Positions 54,860 to 63,739 of a stretch of DNA of 64,000 bases are shown one piece after another. The notes beneath the pieces were generated by a model, which saw only the letters and a program-made list of their open reading frames with translations, was not told the DNA's origin and ran no database searches. This DNA comes from Holophagales bacterium (GTDB lineage: Bacteria > Acidobacteriota > Thermoanaerobaculia > Multivoradales > JAGPDF01), in contig CP064972.1 of assembly GCA_016699405.1 (NCBI GenBank), positions 3,193,501 through 3,257,500 of the forward strand, written 5' to 3'. The translations under genes and the position numbers were made by a program. The stretch's first letter is position 1, and the number at the start of each line of letters is the position of its first letter.

Positions 54860-56485
54860 TCACAGATGGCGCTCGATCGGCAGGTGCGAGTAGAGGAACG
54901 CCTGAAGCCGGCGCCAGAGGCCGGCTCTCGGCTCGTGGTGGCGGAGCTTGCGGCTGCCGTCGCTCCGCCGCTCGATCCAGACGAGGCGCTTGCCGGCCGT
55001 CGTCCCGCGCAGCGCCGGGTCGACGCTCTCGCGCCGCGCGACCCTCCAGGCGCTCTCCGGCAGGCAGCCGCGGTCGAGGAAGGCGATGACCCGCCGTGCC
55101 AGCTCCGGGCTCTCGACGAGGATGCCGATCTCGGTGTTGTAGAAGATCGAGCGGCCGTCGAGATTGAGCGAGCCGACGAAGATCGTCTCGCCGTCGAGGA
55201 CCAGGGTCTTCGAGTGCAGGCTGGCATGCGACCCCGGCCAGGTCACCATCGTGTGCCGCGTTCCACGGTCCGCGTCGGGCCGTAGCTCGTAGAGCTCGAC
55301 CCCGGCGTCGACCAGTGCGGGGCGAGAGTTGGCGTAACCGGCGTGGGCGGCGACCACGTCGTTCGTGGCGAGCGAGTTGGTGAGAATGCGCAAGCGGATG
55401 CCGCGGCGGGAGAGCTCGTCGAGCACCTCGATCCCGCCGGTCGGAGGCACCAGGTAGGCGACCTCCGCCAGGATTTCACCGCGCGCGTGCCGCAACAGCT
55501 CGAGCAACTCGGAGGCCGGGTTCCCTTCTCGCGGGCCGGAACCGATCTTCCGGGGATCGTCGACCAACACCCGGCCGTGTGCCCAGAGCAGCTCGTGGGC
55601 GGTGCGGGCGAGCTCGCGCGCCGGTTCCCCTGGGGGTGACGTCGCCGCTGGTGGCCTGCCGTCGGCGTGCAAGGCTGCCGGCCCGAGCCGTTCGCGGAGT
55701 CGATCGAGGTCGGTCGGGCGAGCCGGCCGGAAGCGCAGCGGGGGCAAGGGGGAGGCCCAGCGGCTCTCCCAGAAGATGGCGAAGGCGCGGGAGGCGTCGC
55801 CTGCTGCCGGACCGGCGGCGACCAGGTCGAGGTCGCGGAAGTTGGCGCTCTCGGCACGAGCGAAATAGCCGTCGGCGAAGTTCCTGCCGCCGACGACGGC
55901 GAAGGACTCGTCGGCGATGAGCGCCTTGTTGTGCATCCGCCGGTTGAGCCGTTCGAAGTCGAGCAGAAACTCCAGGGCCTGGCCGATCGACGGCCCGCGT
56001 CCCCAGAGGAACGGGTTGAACGCCCGGACCTCGACGTGTGGGTGGAGATCGAGCGCCCCCCATTCCGCCTCGTGGGTCTGCAGTGCCGTGTCGTCGAGCA
56101 GGATGCGCACCGCGACACCGCGATCGGCGGCGGCGAGCACGTGGGCGAGGACGAGCTTGCCGGTGCGATCGAGCTCCCAGATGTAGGTTTGAAGGTCGAG
56201 CGTCCGGTCGGCGAGGTCGATCAGTTGGAGCCGCGCCTGCAATGCGCTCTCGCCGTCCTCGAGCAGCCCGAATCCGGAGTGTCCCGGGGGTTGGCCCTGG
56301 CCGAGCTCCGCGGCGAGCCGTTCCAGGTGCGTCGGCGGGCCCGGCGGCACGGCGACGAGCGGCGGAGGCGCCGGGCCGGGGCGGGGGGCCGGCAGGCTCG
56401 CACAGGCAAGCGCGACGAGCGGCAGGAGAGCGAGCCCCGCGCGGCGACGGCGGAGGGGGGGTGGCGGTGGGCGGTGGGCGGACAT
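54860..56485 (-). CDS. Phospholipase D / cardiolipin synthase-like protein, envelope
   Basis: 541 residues. Two HKD motifs: MHNKALIADESFAVVGGRNF (first) and LHSKTLVLDGETIFVGSLNL (second), so both halves of a PLD active site are present. The N-terminus is a signal peptide with a possible lipobox (LVALAC), followed by a Pro-rich stretch. ClsC- or YmdC-like enzymes of this kind transfer phosphatidyl groups; a secreted phospholipase is the other possibility. A TACGCT -10-like element 8 bases before the ATG suggests a very short leader. Confidence 0.92.
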   Translation of the reverse strand: MSAHRPPPPPLRRRRAGLALLPLVALACASLPAPRPGPAPPPLVAVPPGPPTHLERLAAELGQGQPPGHSGFGLLEDGESALQARLQLIDLADRTLDLQTYIWELDRTGKLVLAHVLAAADRGVAVRILLDDTALQTHEAEWGALDLHPHVEVRAFNPFLWGRGPSIGQALEFLLDFERLNRRMHNKALIADESFAVVGGRNFADGYFARAESANFRDLDLVAAGPAAGDASRAFAIFWESRWASPLPPLRFRPARPTDLDRLRERLGPAALHADGRPPAATSPPGEPARELARTAHELLWAHGRVLVDDPRKIGSGPREGNPASELLELLRHARGEILAEVAYLVPPTGGIEVLDELSRRGIRLRILTNSLATNDVVAAHAGYANSRPALVDAGVELYELRPDADRGTRHTMVTWPGSHASLHSKTLVLDGETIFVGSLNLDGRSIFYNTEIGILVESPELARRVIAFLDRGCLPESAWRVARRESVDPALRGTTAGKRLVWIERRSDGSRKLRHHEPRAGLWRRLQAFLYSHLPIERHL

Positions 56486-56568
56486 CCGGGTCGAGCGTAG
56501 TCGATCGGCGCGTCCGGCGCTCGGTGAGTGCGTCGTGGGTGCCGCGAAGGCTTGCGGTTCCGTGTCGG

Positions 56569-58104
56569 TCAGTCGTAGATGCCGTCGGCGTACCAGTCGC
56601 CGGAGCGCGGCTCACGATAGACGCGGCAGAGGATGCCTCCGGCCAGCTCGAGATCCCAGTACTCGCGCTCGGTGCGCTCCTCGGTCCACCAGCCCTCGTC
56701 GAGGCGCCAGGGGCCGGCGGCCACGCGCACCGGCCCGGTGAGCCGTGGGCGCCGCGCCGTCTCCTCGCCGACGACGGCGCGCAGCTCGATGGGGCGAGGG
56801 CCGGCGATTCCGGCATCCTCGCGGGTCAGCACCTCGAGCGGTAGAGGCGGGCGCAAGACCCGGACGGCGAGCAGACCGCGAGCCTTGGGTGGAGGGGGTG
56901 GCACCAGGGGGGCGGGAGGGGGGGCGTAGGGCACGAGGACGAACCCTTCGGGGCGGTGGGCATCGAGCGGGCGAGGCGAGCCGACACGATCCGGGCCGAG
57001 CAGGGCGAAGAGACGTGCCAGGGTCGTCGCCAATCGTTCCGGCGAAAGCTCGGGTGGGCCGAAGAGCGAGAGCTGCCCGGGGCGAGGAGCGTCCGGCCAC
57101 GCGGTGAAGGCGAACGCCGAGACGGCCGCTCCTGGCGGCCGCTTCTCGAGATCGAGTCGCACGAGCGTGAGCAGGGTCTTGGCATCGCGGGTCGGTGCCG
57201 GCAGGGCGACGACCCGTTCGTCGTGTCCGGACGGCTCGAGTCGCAGCGAGAGTCCGAGCCGGAGGCAGCCGAGCCCGCTTCCCGCGAGCCGCTGGCCCAG
57301 CCGGTCGAGCGCCGCTCGCGCAAGGAACAGGAACGGCTCGAGCGTGGTGAGCGGCCATTCGAGCTCCATCCCTTCGCGCAGCTCGGCGGGTGGCTCGCGC
57401 GGGACGAGCGGGGTCGGGTCGAGGCCGCGGGCGATCCGCTGGAGACGTTCTCCCTCCTCGCCGAGCCGGCTCGCGACGTCGGCCGGTGGCAATCCGGCGA
57501 GGTCGCCGACCGACCGCAGGCCCCAGCGCTCGAGGCGCTGGGCCAGCTCGATCTCCGGGGCGAGACGGGAGAGCGGCAGCGGAGCGAGGAACGCCGCCTC
57601 CTCGCCCGGCCGGACGACGACGGGGGAGCGCGGCAGACCGGCGGCGACGCGTGAAGCGAGCTTGCTGCCGGCGATGCCGATGCGTACCGGCAGCCCGGCT
57701 CGCTCGGCCTCGGCGGCGATCGCCTGGGCGAGCTGGCGTTCGCCGTCCGCGGCGCGATGCAGAGCGGGCAGACCGGTGAGATCGATCCAGATCAGCCCCT
57801 CGTCGCCCTCCTCGACCCGCGGCGAGAGCTGGCCGGCGACCTCGAGCAGCGCCTCGCGGGCGGCTCTCTCGCACTCGCGGTCGCGCCCGCGGGCGAGCAG
57901 CCCGGGCATCAACGCCCGGGCCTGCGGCAGGGTCATGCCAGGTCGCACACCCCCTTGGCGAGCACGCCGCGTGGCGGCGACCACCCGTGCACGGGAGCCG
58001 TTCCCCTCGAGCAGCGCGACCGCTTCGGTGGCGAGCTCGGGCTCCGCTCGCAGCCGGGCGGCGAGCGGGAAGAGGGGGACGGCGATGCAGGCGAGGCGCG
58101 GCAT
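56569..58104 (-). CDS. imuB: ImuB-like Y-family polymerase homologue (mutasome)
   Basis: 511 residues from ATG 58104. Matches ImuB: ACIAVPLFPLAARLRAEPEL, RPGMTLPQARALMPGLL, FLDLTG-like WIDLTGLPALH, VRIGIAGSKLASRVAA, LAPLPLSRLAPEIELAQRLERWGLRSVGDLAGLP. The palm-domain acidic residues of true polymerase IV are not conserved at the first motif, as is typical for ImuB, which bridges ImuA, the beta clamp and the DnaE2 polymerase. A QLSLFGPPE clamp-binding-like motif occurs in the C-terminal half. No dnaE2 is adjacent. imuA starts 11 bases upstream. Confidence 0.92.
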   Translation of the reverse strand: MPRLACIAVPLFPLAARLRAEPELATEAVALLEGNGSRARVVAATRRARQGGVRPGMTLPQARALMPGLLARGRDRECERAAREALLEVAGQLSPRVEEGDEGLIWIDLTGLPALHRAADGERQLAQAIAAEAERAGLPVRIGIAGSKLASRVAAGLPRSPVVVRPGEEAAFLAPLPLSRLAPEIELAQRLERWGLRSVGDLAGLPPADVASRLGEEGERLQRIARGLDPTPLVPREPPAELREGMELEWPLTTLEPFLFLARAALDRLGQRLAGSGLGCLRLGLSLRLEPSGHDERVVALPAPTRDAKTLLTLVRLDLEKRPPGAAVSAFAFTAWPDAPRPGQLSLFGPPELSPERLATTLARLFALLGPDRVGSPRPLDAHRPEGFVLVPYAPPPAPLVPPPPPKARGLLAVRVLRPPLPLEVLTREDAGIAGPRPIELRAVVGEETARRPRLTGPVRVAAGPWRLDEGWWTEERTEREYWDLELAGGILCRVYREPRSGDWYADGIYD

Positions 58105-58115
58105 GGGCGTCTTCC

Positions 58116-59012
58116 TCACGAGGCGCGGGCGATCGAGAGCCCTTGCCGTACCGGCGGGCAGGCTGGGTCGGTTCCCGGGATTCGACCCTTCGCCACGGCC
58201 GGAGGGGCCGGCTCGTGCGGCTCGGCGTACCCCTCGGCGGCTCGTCGCGGGAGGGGCTCGCTGGCGTTCGTCCAGGTGCCTCGCCCCTTCTCGAGCCGCC
58301 AGCTGCCGCAGGCTCCCGCCAGTGTCCCGGGTCCGCCTTGGCGGCCGAGCCAACGAGCGGTGCCACGCTCCCCGTGCAGCACGAGACTCGCGGCCGGACC
58401 GCTCACCCGGCAGGGCGAGGCGACGAGCAGGGCGCTGTCGCGTTCGCGCAGCGTGTGAGCGAGCCGTTGCCAGCAGGATTCGGCACCACGGCCTCCGGGA
58501 ATCGGGCGTTCGCCGAGCTCGAAGACCACCAGCGGCCAGCCGCCGCCGAGCGCGATCTCGACGGCGGCGAGCCCCTCGCGCAGCGTCGGACAGCGGGCCC
58601 AGAGAAGACGCGGAAGATCGATGCCGGCGCCGGCCGCCAGACGCGGGTCGAGCCCGTCGCCGAGGTCGATCAGCGCGGCGCCGTCGCCGCGGCCGGTGAC
58701 CGCGGCGAGCAGCGCGAGCACCGCCGAGAGGCGACCGCTCGACCGTTCGCCGACGACCTCGACCAGCTCTCCGCGCGGCAGCCCTCCGGGGAGCAGCCGG
58801 GCGAGCTCGGGTGAGCCGAACGGCAACCCTTCGCGTCCAGGGGCGAGGCGGTGGGCGCGGGCGAGCTCCCCGGCGGTACGCAGATGGCCGGCCAGAGGGT
58901 GGTCGAGCGTGCGCAGGAATCGGCCGGCTGGTTCGACGAGCTGGGACGCGAGCGCCGCTCGGGAGAGCGGCGGCGCGGTGCTTCGCTCGGCGGGGGCGGA
59001 GGCGGTGGCCAT
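58116..59012 (-). CDS. imuA: ImuA-like RecA-fold protein (mutasome)
   Basis: 298 residues from ATG 59012, AAGG 5 bases upstream (another ATG at 59081 would lie inside the promoter). The RecA-like pattern GLPRGELVEVVGERSSGRLSAVL (P-loop degenerate: GERSSGR) and AALIDLGDGLDPRLAAGAGIDLPRLLWARC are typical of ImuA/SulA-type proteins, which act with ImuB in SOS mutagenesis. Translationally close to imuB (11-base gap). Expression is probably damage-inducible, but I do not see a clear LexA box. Confidence 0.9.
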   Translation of the reverse strand: MATASAPAERSTAPPLSRAALASQLVEPAGRFLRTLDHPLAGHLRTAGELARAHRLAPGREGLPFGSPELARLLPGGLPRGELVEVVGERSSGRLSAVLALLAAVTGRGDGAALIDLGDGLDPRLAAGAGIDLPRLLWARCPTLREGLAAVEIALGGGWPLVVFELGERPIPGGRGAESCWQRLAHTLRERDSALLVASPCRVSGPAASLVLHGERGTARWLGRQGGPGTLAGACGSWRLEKGRGTWTNASEPLPRRAAEGYAEPHEPAPPAVAKGRIPGTDPACPPVRQGLSIARAS

Positions 59013-59068
59013 GGTGACCTTCGGGACCTCCCGGTGGCTGTGCGGATCACACGGGCCGCCGGGAGGAA

Positions 59069-59098
59069 AGAATAGGCGCAAAAAAGGCGTAAATGCAA
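59069..59098 (-). promoter_or_regulatory. Promoter of imuA-imuB with repeated motif
   Basis: Minus strand TTGCAT (59098-59093), 18-base spacer and TATTCT (59074-59069). The spacer carries TTTACGCC and TTTGCGCC, direct repeats 11 bases apart, which may be regulator sites. Confidence 0.55.
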
Positions 59099-59162
59099 GG
59101 CCGACTCCGGCTCGTCTCGGCCACCGAAGGGCCGAGGCGGTCAGGTGGTCGCTTCGCTCCGG

Positions 59163-60467
59163 TCAGTCGGTGCGGTCGGTCGGGGCCTGCCGGATCAGCA
59201 CGAGGATCTCGTCGCCGAGCAGCGGCAGGAAGCGGGCTTCAAAACGGCTCGACGCCCCCTCGATCGGCAGGTCGTAAGTGCGGGTGACGACCCGTTGGTC
59301 ACGGGTGGCCTCGAGGCTGGCCGTCCGGACCATCTCGGCCACGTCGGGCGGCAGCACGTCCTGTATCCGTTGGCGCAGGAAGCGCTCCGATGAAACGTAG
59401 AGCAGCTCTTCGCGAGCGCTCCGGTAATCGAGGATGGTGCCGTCGGCGGCGAGCCGGAAGCAGAGGTCCGGGAGCTCGCCGAGCAGCGGCGAGAGCGGTT
59501 CGATGCCCGGCGGCGCCGGCGCCACGTTTCCAGGGCGTCCCGGTTCCTCGTGGACCTCTCGGAGGATGGAAACGAAGTGGCTCACCTGCCGGCCGGCGTG
59601 GCGGACCGGAGCGGCGTGCCGCTCGAGCAGGATGGGGCGGCCGTCCTTGCGGTAGGTCATCAGCGTGCCGCGGAACGGCCGGCCGGCGGCGAGCTCGCGC
59701 ACCATCCGCTCGAGGGTGGACGAATCGGTCAGCGGACCGTAGAGCAGGCGCACCGAGCGGCCGACCAGTTCCTCGGCCGAATAGCCCAGCAGCCGCGTGG
59801 CCGTCGGATTGGCGTAGAGGATCGTCGGGCCCGGTGCTTCGAGGTCCGGCAATGTGATGAGAACGGCGTCGGCGCTCTGCTCGATGGCCGGCTGCAGGAC
59901 CTGCAACCCCTGCTTGGCCCGGCGCAGCGCCGCGATCTGGCGGTAGAGCTCGCGCTGTTCGGCCGAAAGGCCGGCGATCCGGTGCCGCAGCTCCCACTGC
60001 GAGACCGCCTGCCGGGCGACGAGCCGCAGCGCCTCGCGCTGCTCTTCGTCGAGCCGGCGGGGTTCGCGGTCGGCGACGATCAGGGCGCCGATCCGGCGTT
60101 CGACGGCGGAAGCGAGTGGAATCGTCGCGAAGAAGCGCACGGGCCCGGCTTCGCCGAGCGAACGGCGGTTTCGCCAGGGCCCTTCCGTCGCGGTATCGGG
60201 GATCTCCATTTCGCGATCCGCGGCGAGTGCCCAGGCAAGGAGTGGAGAAGGCGAGGCGACCGGCCCGGCAGGGAACCCGACTCCGGCGAGCGCATGGAGC
60301 GACGACCGGTTGCCGACGGCGAGCAGGGCGATCGGGACACGGCAGGACCAGGCCGCGGCGCGGGTGAGGTCCGCCCACACGCCGTCGCCCTCCTCGTCGA
60401 GCAACGCGGCGCGCCGGATCTCGTCGCGTCGGCTGGCGGACTCCTGGTCGGTTGGGGTGCGAGGCAT
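59163..60467 (-). CDS. GAF - PAS - PAS sensory protein without output domain
   Basis: 434 residues from ATG 60467, AAGG 8 bases upstream. Residues ~15-170 are GAF-like (IALLAVGNRSSLHALAGVGFP ... IPLASAVERRIGALIVADR), then a short coiled coil, PAS (~205-325: EQSADAVLITLPD...YANPTATRLLGYSAEELVGRSVRLLYG) and a second PAS-like region (~350-425). The chain ends there with no kinase, GGDEF or HTH domain, so it must pass signals to another protein or be a partial gene. Divergent from the lhgO-like gene. Confidence 0.88.
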   Translation of the reverse strand: MPRTPTDQESASRRDEIRRAALLDEEGDGVWADLTRAAAWSCRVPIALLAVGNRSSLHALAGVGFPAGPVASPSPLLAWALAADREMEIPDTATEGPWRNRRSLGEAGPVRFFATIPLASAVERRIGALIVADREPRRLDEEQREALRLVARQAVSQWELRHRIAGLSAEQRELYRQIAALRRAKQGLQVLQPAIEQSADAVLITLPDLEAPGPTILYANPTATRLLGYSAEELVGRSVRLLYGPLTDSSTLERMVRELAAGRPFRGTLMTYRKDGRPILLERHAAPVRHAGRQVSHFVSILREVHEEPGRPGNVAPAPPGIEPLSPLLGELPDLCFRLAADGTILDYRSAREELLYVSSERFLRQRIQDVLPPDVAEMVRTASLEATRDQRVVTRTYDLPIEGASSRFEARFLPLLGDEILVLIRQAPTDRTD

Positions 60468-60612
60468 GGGGGACACCTTCTCGCCGGGGATCCCGTGAGG
60501 TGGGATCGACGACGAGCTTGAGCCGGCGGGCCGACGGTCGATGGCCGGCATCGTAGGAGATGGGTCGAGGCAAATCAAGGTCGATCGGCCCGGGCTGTGG
60601 CAGGATCTGTCC

Positions 60613-61836
60613 ATGGCGGAACGGTTCGATGCCGTGGTGGTCGGTGCCGGAATCGTCGGCTTGGCGACCGCTCGCGCGCTCGCCATCGGTCATCGCCGGC
60701 GCGTCGTGGTGGTCGAGATGGAGCCCCAGGTGGCGTTCCACCAGACCGGACACAACAGCGGAGTCATCCACTCGGGCCTCTACTACCGGCCCGGGTCGGT
60801 GAAGGCGACGCACTGCGCCCGCGGTCGCGAGGCGCTCTACCGTTACTGCGGCGAAGCCGGGATCCGCCACGAGCGCTGCGGCAAGCTGGTCGTGGCGATC
60901 TCCCCGCAGGAGATCGCCCGGCTCGAAGAGCTCGAACGTCGTGGCAAGGCCAACGGCCTCGCCGGAATCCGCCGGCTCGACGCGGCCGAGATCCGCGAGC
61001 GCGAGCCGCACGTGGCCGGTGTCGCCGGTCTGCTCGTGCCCGAGACCGGGATCGTCGACTACGTCGGCGTCGCGGCAGCGATGGCCACGGAAGTCGAAGC
61101 GCGAGGCGGCGAGGTGCGATTGGGCTCGCGTTGCCTCGCGGTCCGTCGCTATCCCGGCGAAGTCGTGGTCGAGACCTCGCGCGGTGCGGTCGCGGCCGAC
61201 GGACTGGTCAACTGTGCCGGGCTGCAGAGCGATCGGGTGGCCCGGCTCTGCGGCGTCGACCCCGGGGTCCGCATCGTGCCGTTCCGCGGCGACTACTACG
61301 TCCTGGCCGAGGAGCGGCGATCGCTCGTCCGCCACCTGATCTACCCGGTGCCCGACCCCGAGCTGCCGTTTCTCGGCGTGCATTTCACCCGGAGGGTCGA
61401 CGGCAGTGTCGAGGCCGGGCCCAACGCCGTGCTCGCCTGGCGGCGCGAGGGTTACTCGCGCGCCTCGTTTTCCTGGCGCGATGCCTGGTCGACCCTGAGC
61501 TTCCCGGGGCTCTGGCGGATGGCTCCCGGGTATGCTGGCATCGGCTGGCAGGAGTACCGGCGGGCCTGGAGTCGGACGCTGTTCGTCGAGTCGTTGCGCC
61601 GCCTGATTCCGGAGATCGAGCCCGCAGACGTGCGCCCGGGCGGGGCCGGGGTGCGCGCCCAGGCGCTCGATCGCTCCGGCCGGTTGCTCGACGATTTCCA
61701 TCTGGTCGACGCCGAGCGGATGGTCCATGTGCTCAACGCGCCGTCGCCGGCCGCGACTGCGGCCCTGGCGATCGGCGAGACGGTTGCCGAGCGCGCCATG
61801 GCGAGCTTCGGCCGAGTATCCGCCGGAGCCGCGTGA
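60613..61836 (+). CDS. lhgO: L-2-hydroxyglutarate oxidase-like FAD enzyme
   Basis: 407 residues from ATG 60613. DAO-family fold: FAD motif VVVGAGIVGLATARAL, FHQTGHNSGVIHSGLYYRPGS (very typical LhgO block), LVNCAGLQSDRVA, VPFRGDYYVL and GVHFTRRVDGSVEAGPNAVLA. LhgO oxidises L-2-hydroxyglutarate to 2-oxoglutarate, passing electrons to the membrane quinone pool. A CAGGAT -10-like element 6 bases before the ATG suggests leaderless expression. The amidase gene follows after 41 bases. Confidence 0.93.
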   Translation: MAERFDAVVVGAGIVGLATARALAIGHRRRVVVVEMEPQVAFHQTGHNSGVIHSGLYYRPGSVKATHCARGREALYRYCGEAGIRHERCGKLVVAISPQEIARLEELERRGKANGLAGIRRLDAAEIREREPHVAGVAGLLVPETGIVDYVGVAAAMATEVEARGGEVRLGSRCLAVRRYPGEVVVETSRGAVAADGLVNCAGLQSDRVARLCGVDPGVRIVPFRGDYYVLAEERRSLVRHLIYPVPDPELPFLGVHFTRRVDGSVEAGPNAVLAWRREGYSRASFSWRDAWSTLSFPGLWRMAPGYAGIGWQEYRRAWSRTLFVESLRRLIPEIEPADVRPGGAGVRAQALDRSGRLLDDFHLVDAERMVHVLNAPSPAATAALAIGETVAERAMASFGRVSAGAA

Positions 61837-61877
61837 TCGCCGCCGCGGGATCCGCTATCGAGTCTGGGAGAGAAGCG

Positions 61878-63605
61878 ATGACGCAAGGGAAAGAGAACGA
61901 ATTCTCCGGCGGATCCCGCCGCGGGTTTCTCACGGCGCTGGCGGCGACCGGAGGCTCGTTGGCGTTCGCCGAGCTTTTCGAGGCAGCGGCGCAGAGCGGC
62001 GAGGTCGGCCGTGAGGCGATCGCACAGGCCGAGCGGCTCGCCGGCCTGGCCTTCAGCGACGCCGAGCGCGACCTGATGCTGCCGGAGTTGCTCGACCAGT
62101 CGAAGGCGTTTGCCGGCTTGCGCGAGCAGGCGCTGGCCAACGACGTGCCGCTGGCGCTGCAGTTCCGACCGGACGCTTTCACCGAGGAGCCACGCGCCGT
62201 CCTGCGCGAGATGTCCTCGACCTCGGCGCCGGCCAAGCCGCACCGGCGCATTCGGCCGGAGGACGACGAGCTCGCCTTCCTGTCGGTCGCCGAGCTCGGT
62301 GCGCTGCTCGACCAGCGGGAGATCTCGTCGCTCGAGCTGACTCGCCTCTACCTCGATCGCCTGAAGCGTTACGACCCGCGCCTGCTCTGCGTGGTCAACC
62401 TCCTCGAAGAGCGCGCCCTCGCCGCCGCTCGCCGCGCCGACCACGAGCTCGCCAGTCTCGCCGGGCGGCGCCAGCGAACCCCGCTCCAGGGCATTCCGTG
62501 GGGGGCCAAGGACCTGATGGCCGCGCTCGGGGCGCCGACGACCTGGGGGAGCCCGCCGTTCCGCGAGCAGAGCTTCGGTGCCGACGCCTCGGTGGTCGAA
62601 CAGCTCGACCGGGCCGGTGCGGTGATCGTCGCCAAGCTCGCCGTGGGCGAGCTCGCCTGGGGCGACGTCTGGTCCGGCGGGATGACGCGCAATCCCTGGA
62701 AGCCGGAGCAGGGCTCGAGCGGCTCGTCCGCCGGCTCGGCCGCGGCGACAGCGGCGGGCCTCGTCGGCTTCGCCCTCGGCACCGAGACATGGGGTTCGAT
62801 CGTCTCGCCGTGCACCCGATGCGGCGCGACCGGCCTGCGGCCGACCTTCGGTCGAGTCAGTCGCGATGGGGTGATGGCGCTCTCTTGGACGATGGACAAG
62901 GTCGGCCCGATCGCCCGGTCGGTGGAGGATTGCGCCCTGGTGTTCGGGGTCATTGCCGGTCCCGACGGCCGTGACGCTACCCTGGTGGACCGTCCGTTCG
63001 ACTGGGGATCGCGCCCGGATCCGCGCAAGCTCCGTCTCGGCTACGTGCCGGCGCTCTTCGACGAGGCGCCGGAGAAGGGGGGCGAGGAGACCCGGGCGCT
63101 CGAGCGGGCGGCCCTGGACGCGCTCCGCAAGAGCGGCGTCGCGCTTTCGGCGGTGACGCTGCCGAAGCTGCCGGTCGAGGCGCTGGCGATCATCCTCACC
63201 GCCGAAGCCGGTGCCGCGTTCGACGACTTCACCCGTTCCGGCCGAGTCCGCGAGATGGTGCGCCAGGGGGCAGACGCCTGGCCGAACCTCTTCCGCGCCG
63301 CCCGGTTCATTCCGGCGGTGGAGTATCTGCGGGCGAACCGGATCCGGACCCTGCTGGTGCGCGAGTGGGAGGCGGCGCTGCGCGGTCTCGACGCGCTCGT
63401 CGTCCCGTCGTTCGGCGGCTCTCAGCTCCTGGCGACGAACCTGACCGGGCATCCGGCGGTGGTCCTGCCGAACGGCTTGCGCTCCGACGGCACGCCGTCC
63501 AGCCTGACGTTCGTCGGTCGCCTGCACGGCGAGCTCGAGTTGCTCGCCGCGGCCGACTTCTATCAGCGCGAGACCGGTTTCCACCTCGCGCACCCGAAGC
63601 TCTGA
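61878..63605 (+). CDS. Amidase signature family protein with Tat signal
   Basis: 575 residues from ATG 61878 with GGGAGAG upstream. The N-terminus has a twin-arginine signal, SRRGFLTALAATGGSLAFA, so the folded enzyme is exported. The amidase triad is visible: Lys in IPWGAKDLMA, cis-Ser in GSSGSSAGSAAATAAG, and Ser nucleophile in GTETWGSIVSP, where GSI is preceded by Trp instead of the usual Gly. GLRPTFGRVSRDGVMALS follows. It hydrolyses an amide or peptide bond of unknown substrate outside the cytoplasm. An extra ~110 residues separate the signal from the core. Confidence 0.92.
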   Translation: MTQGKENEFSGGSRRGFLTALAATGGSLAFAELFEAAAQSGEVGREAIAQAERLAGLAFSDAERDLMLPELLDQSKAFAGLREQALANDVPLALQFRPDAFTEEPRAVLREMSSTSAPAKPHRRIRPEDDELAFLSVAELGALLDQREISSLELTRLYLDRLKRYDPRLLCVVNLLEERALAAARRADHELASLAGRRQRTPLQGIPWGAKDLMAALGAPTTWGSPPFREQSFGADASVVEQLDRAGAVIVAKLAVGELAWGDVWSGGMTRNPWKPEQGSSGSSAGSAAATAAGLVGFALGTETWGSIVSPCTRCGATGLRPTFGRVSRDGVMALSWTMDKVGPIARSVEDCALVFGVIAGPDGRDATLVDRPFDWGSRPDPRKLRLGYVPALFDEAPEKGGEETRALERAALDALRKSGVALSAVTLPKLPVEALAIILTAEAGAAFDDFTRSGRVREMVRQGADAWPNLFRAARFIPAVEYLRANRIRTLLVREWEAALRGLDALVVPSFGGSQLLATNLTGHPAVVLPNGLRSDGTPSSLTFVGRLHGELELLAAADFYQRETGFHLAHPKL

Positions 63606-63623
63606 GCTCTGGAGAACGAAGAC

Positions 63624-63659
63624 GGGCGGCGACCGTGCGTCGACCGACGGTCGTCGCCC
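63624..63659 (+). terminator. Hairpin after the amidase gene
   Basis: GGGCGGCGACCGT (63624-63636) pairs with ACGGTCGTCGCCC (63647-63659), 13 bp with one mismatch; starts 18 bases past the stop. No U-run follows. Confidence 0.5.
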
Positions 63660-63724
63660 CGGCCCGGGCCGCCGGCGCGACAGGGATCGACGTGTTCCGC
63701 CGAGCCGCCGGGAGGGATCCTGCG

Positions 63725-63730
63725 TACAAT
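63725..63730 (+). promoter_or_regulatory. -10 element of the terminal patatin gene
   Basis: TACAAT, 9 bases before the ATG; a ribosome site is not seen, consistent with a leaderless mRNA. Confidence 0.4.
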
Positions 63731-63739
63731 CGACCCGTC

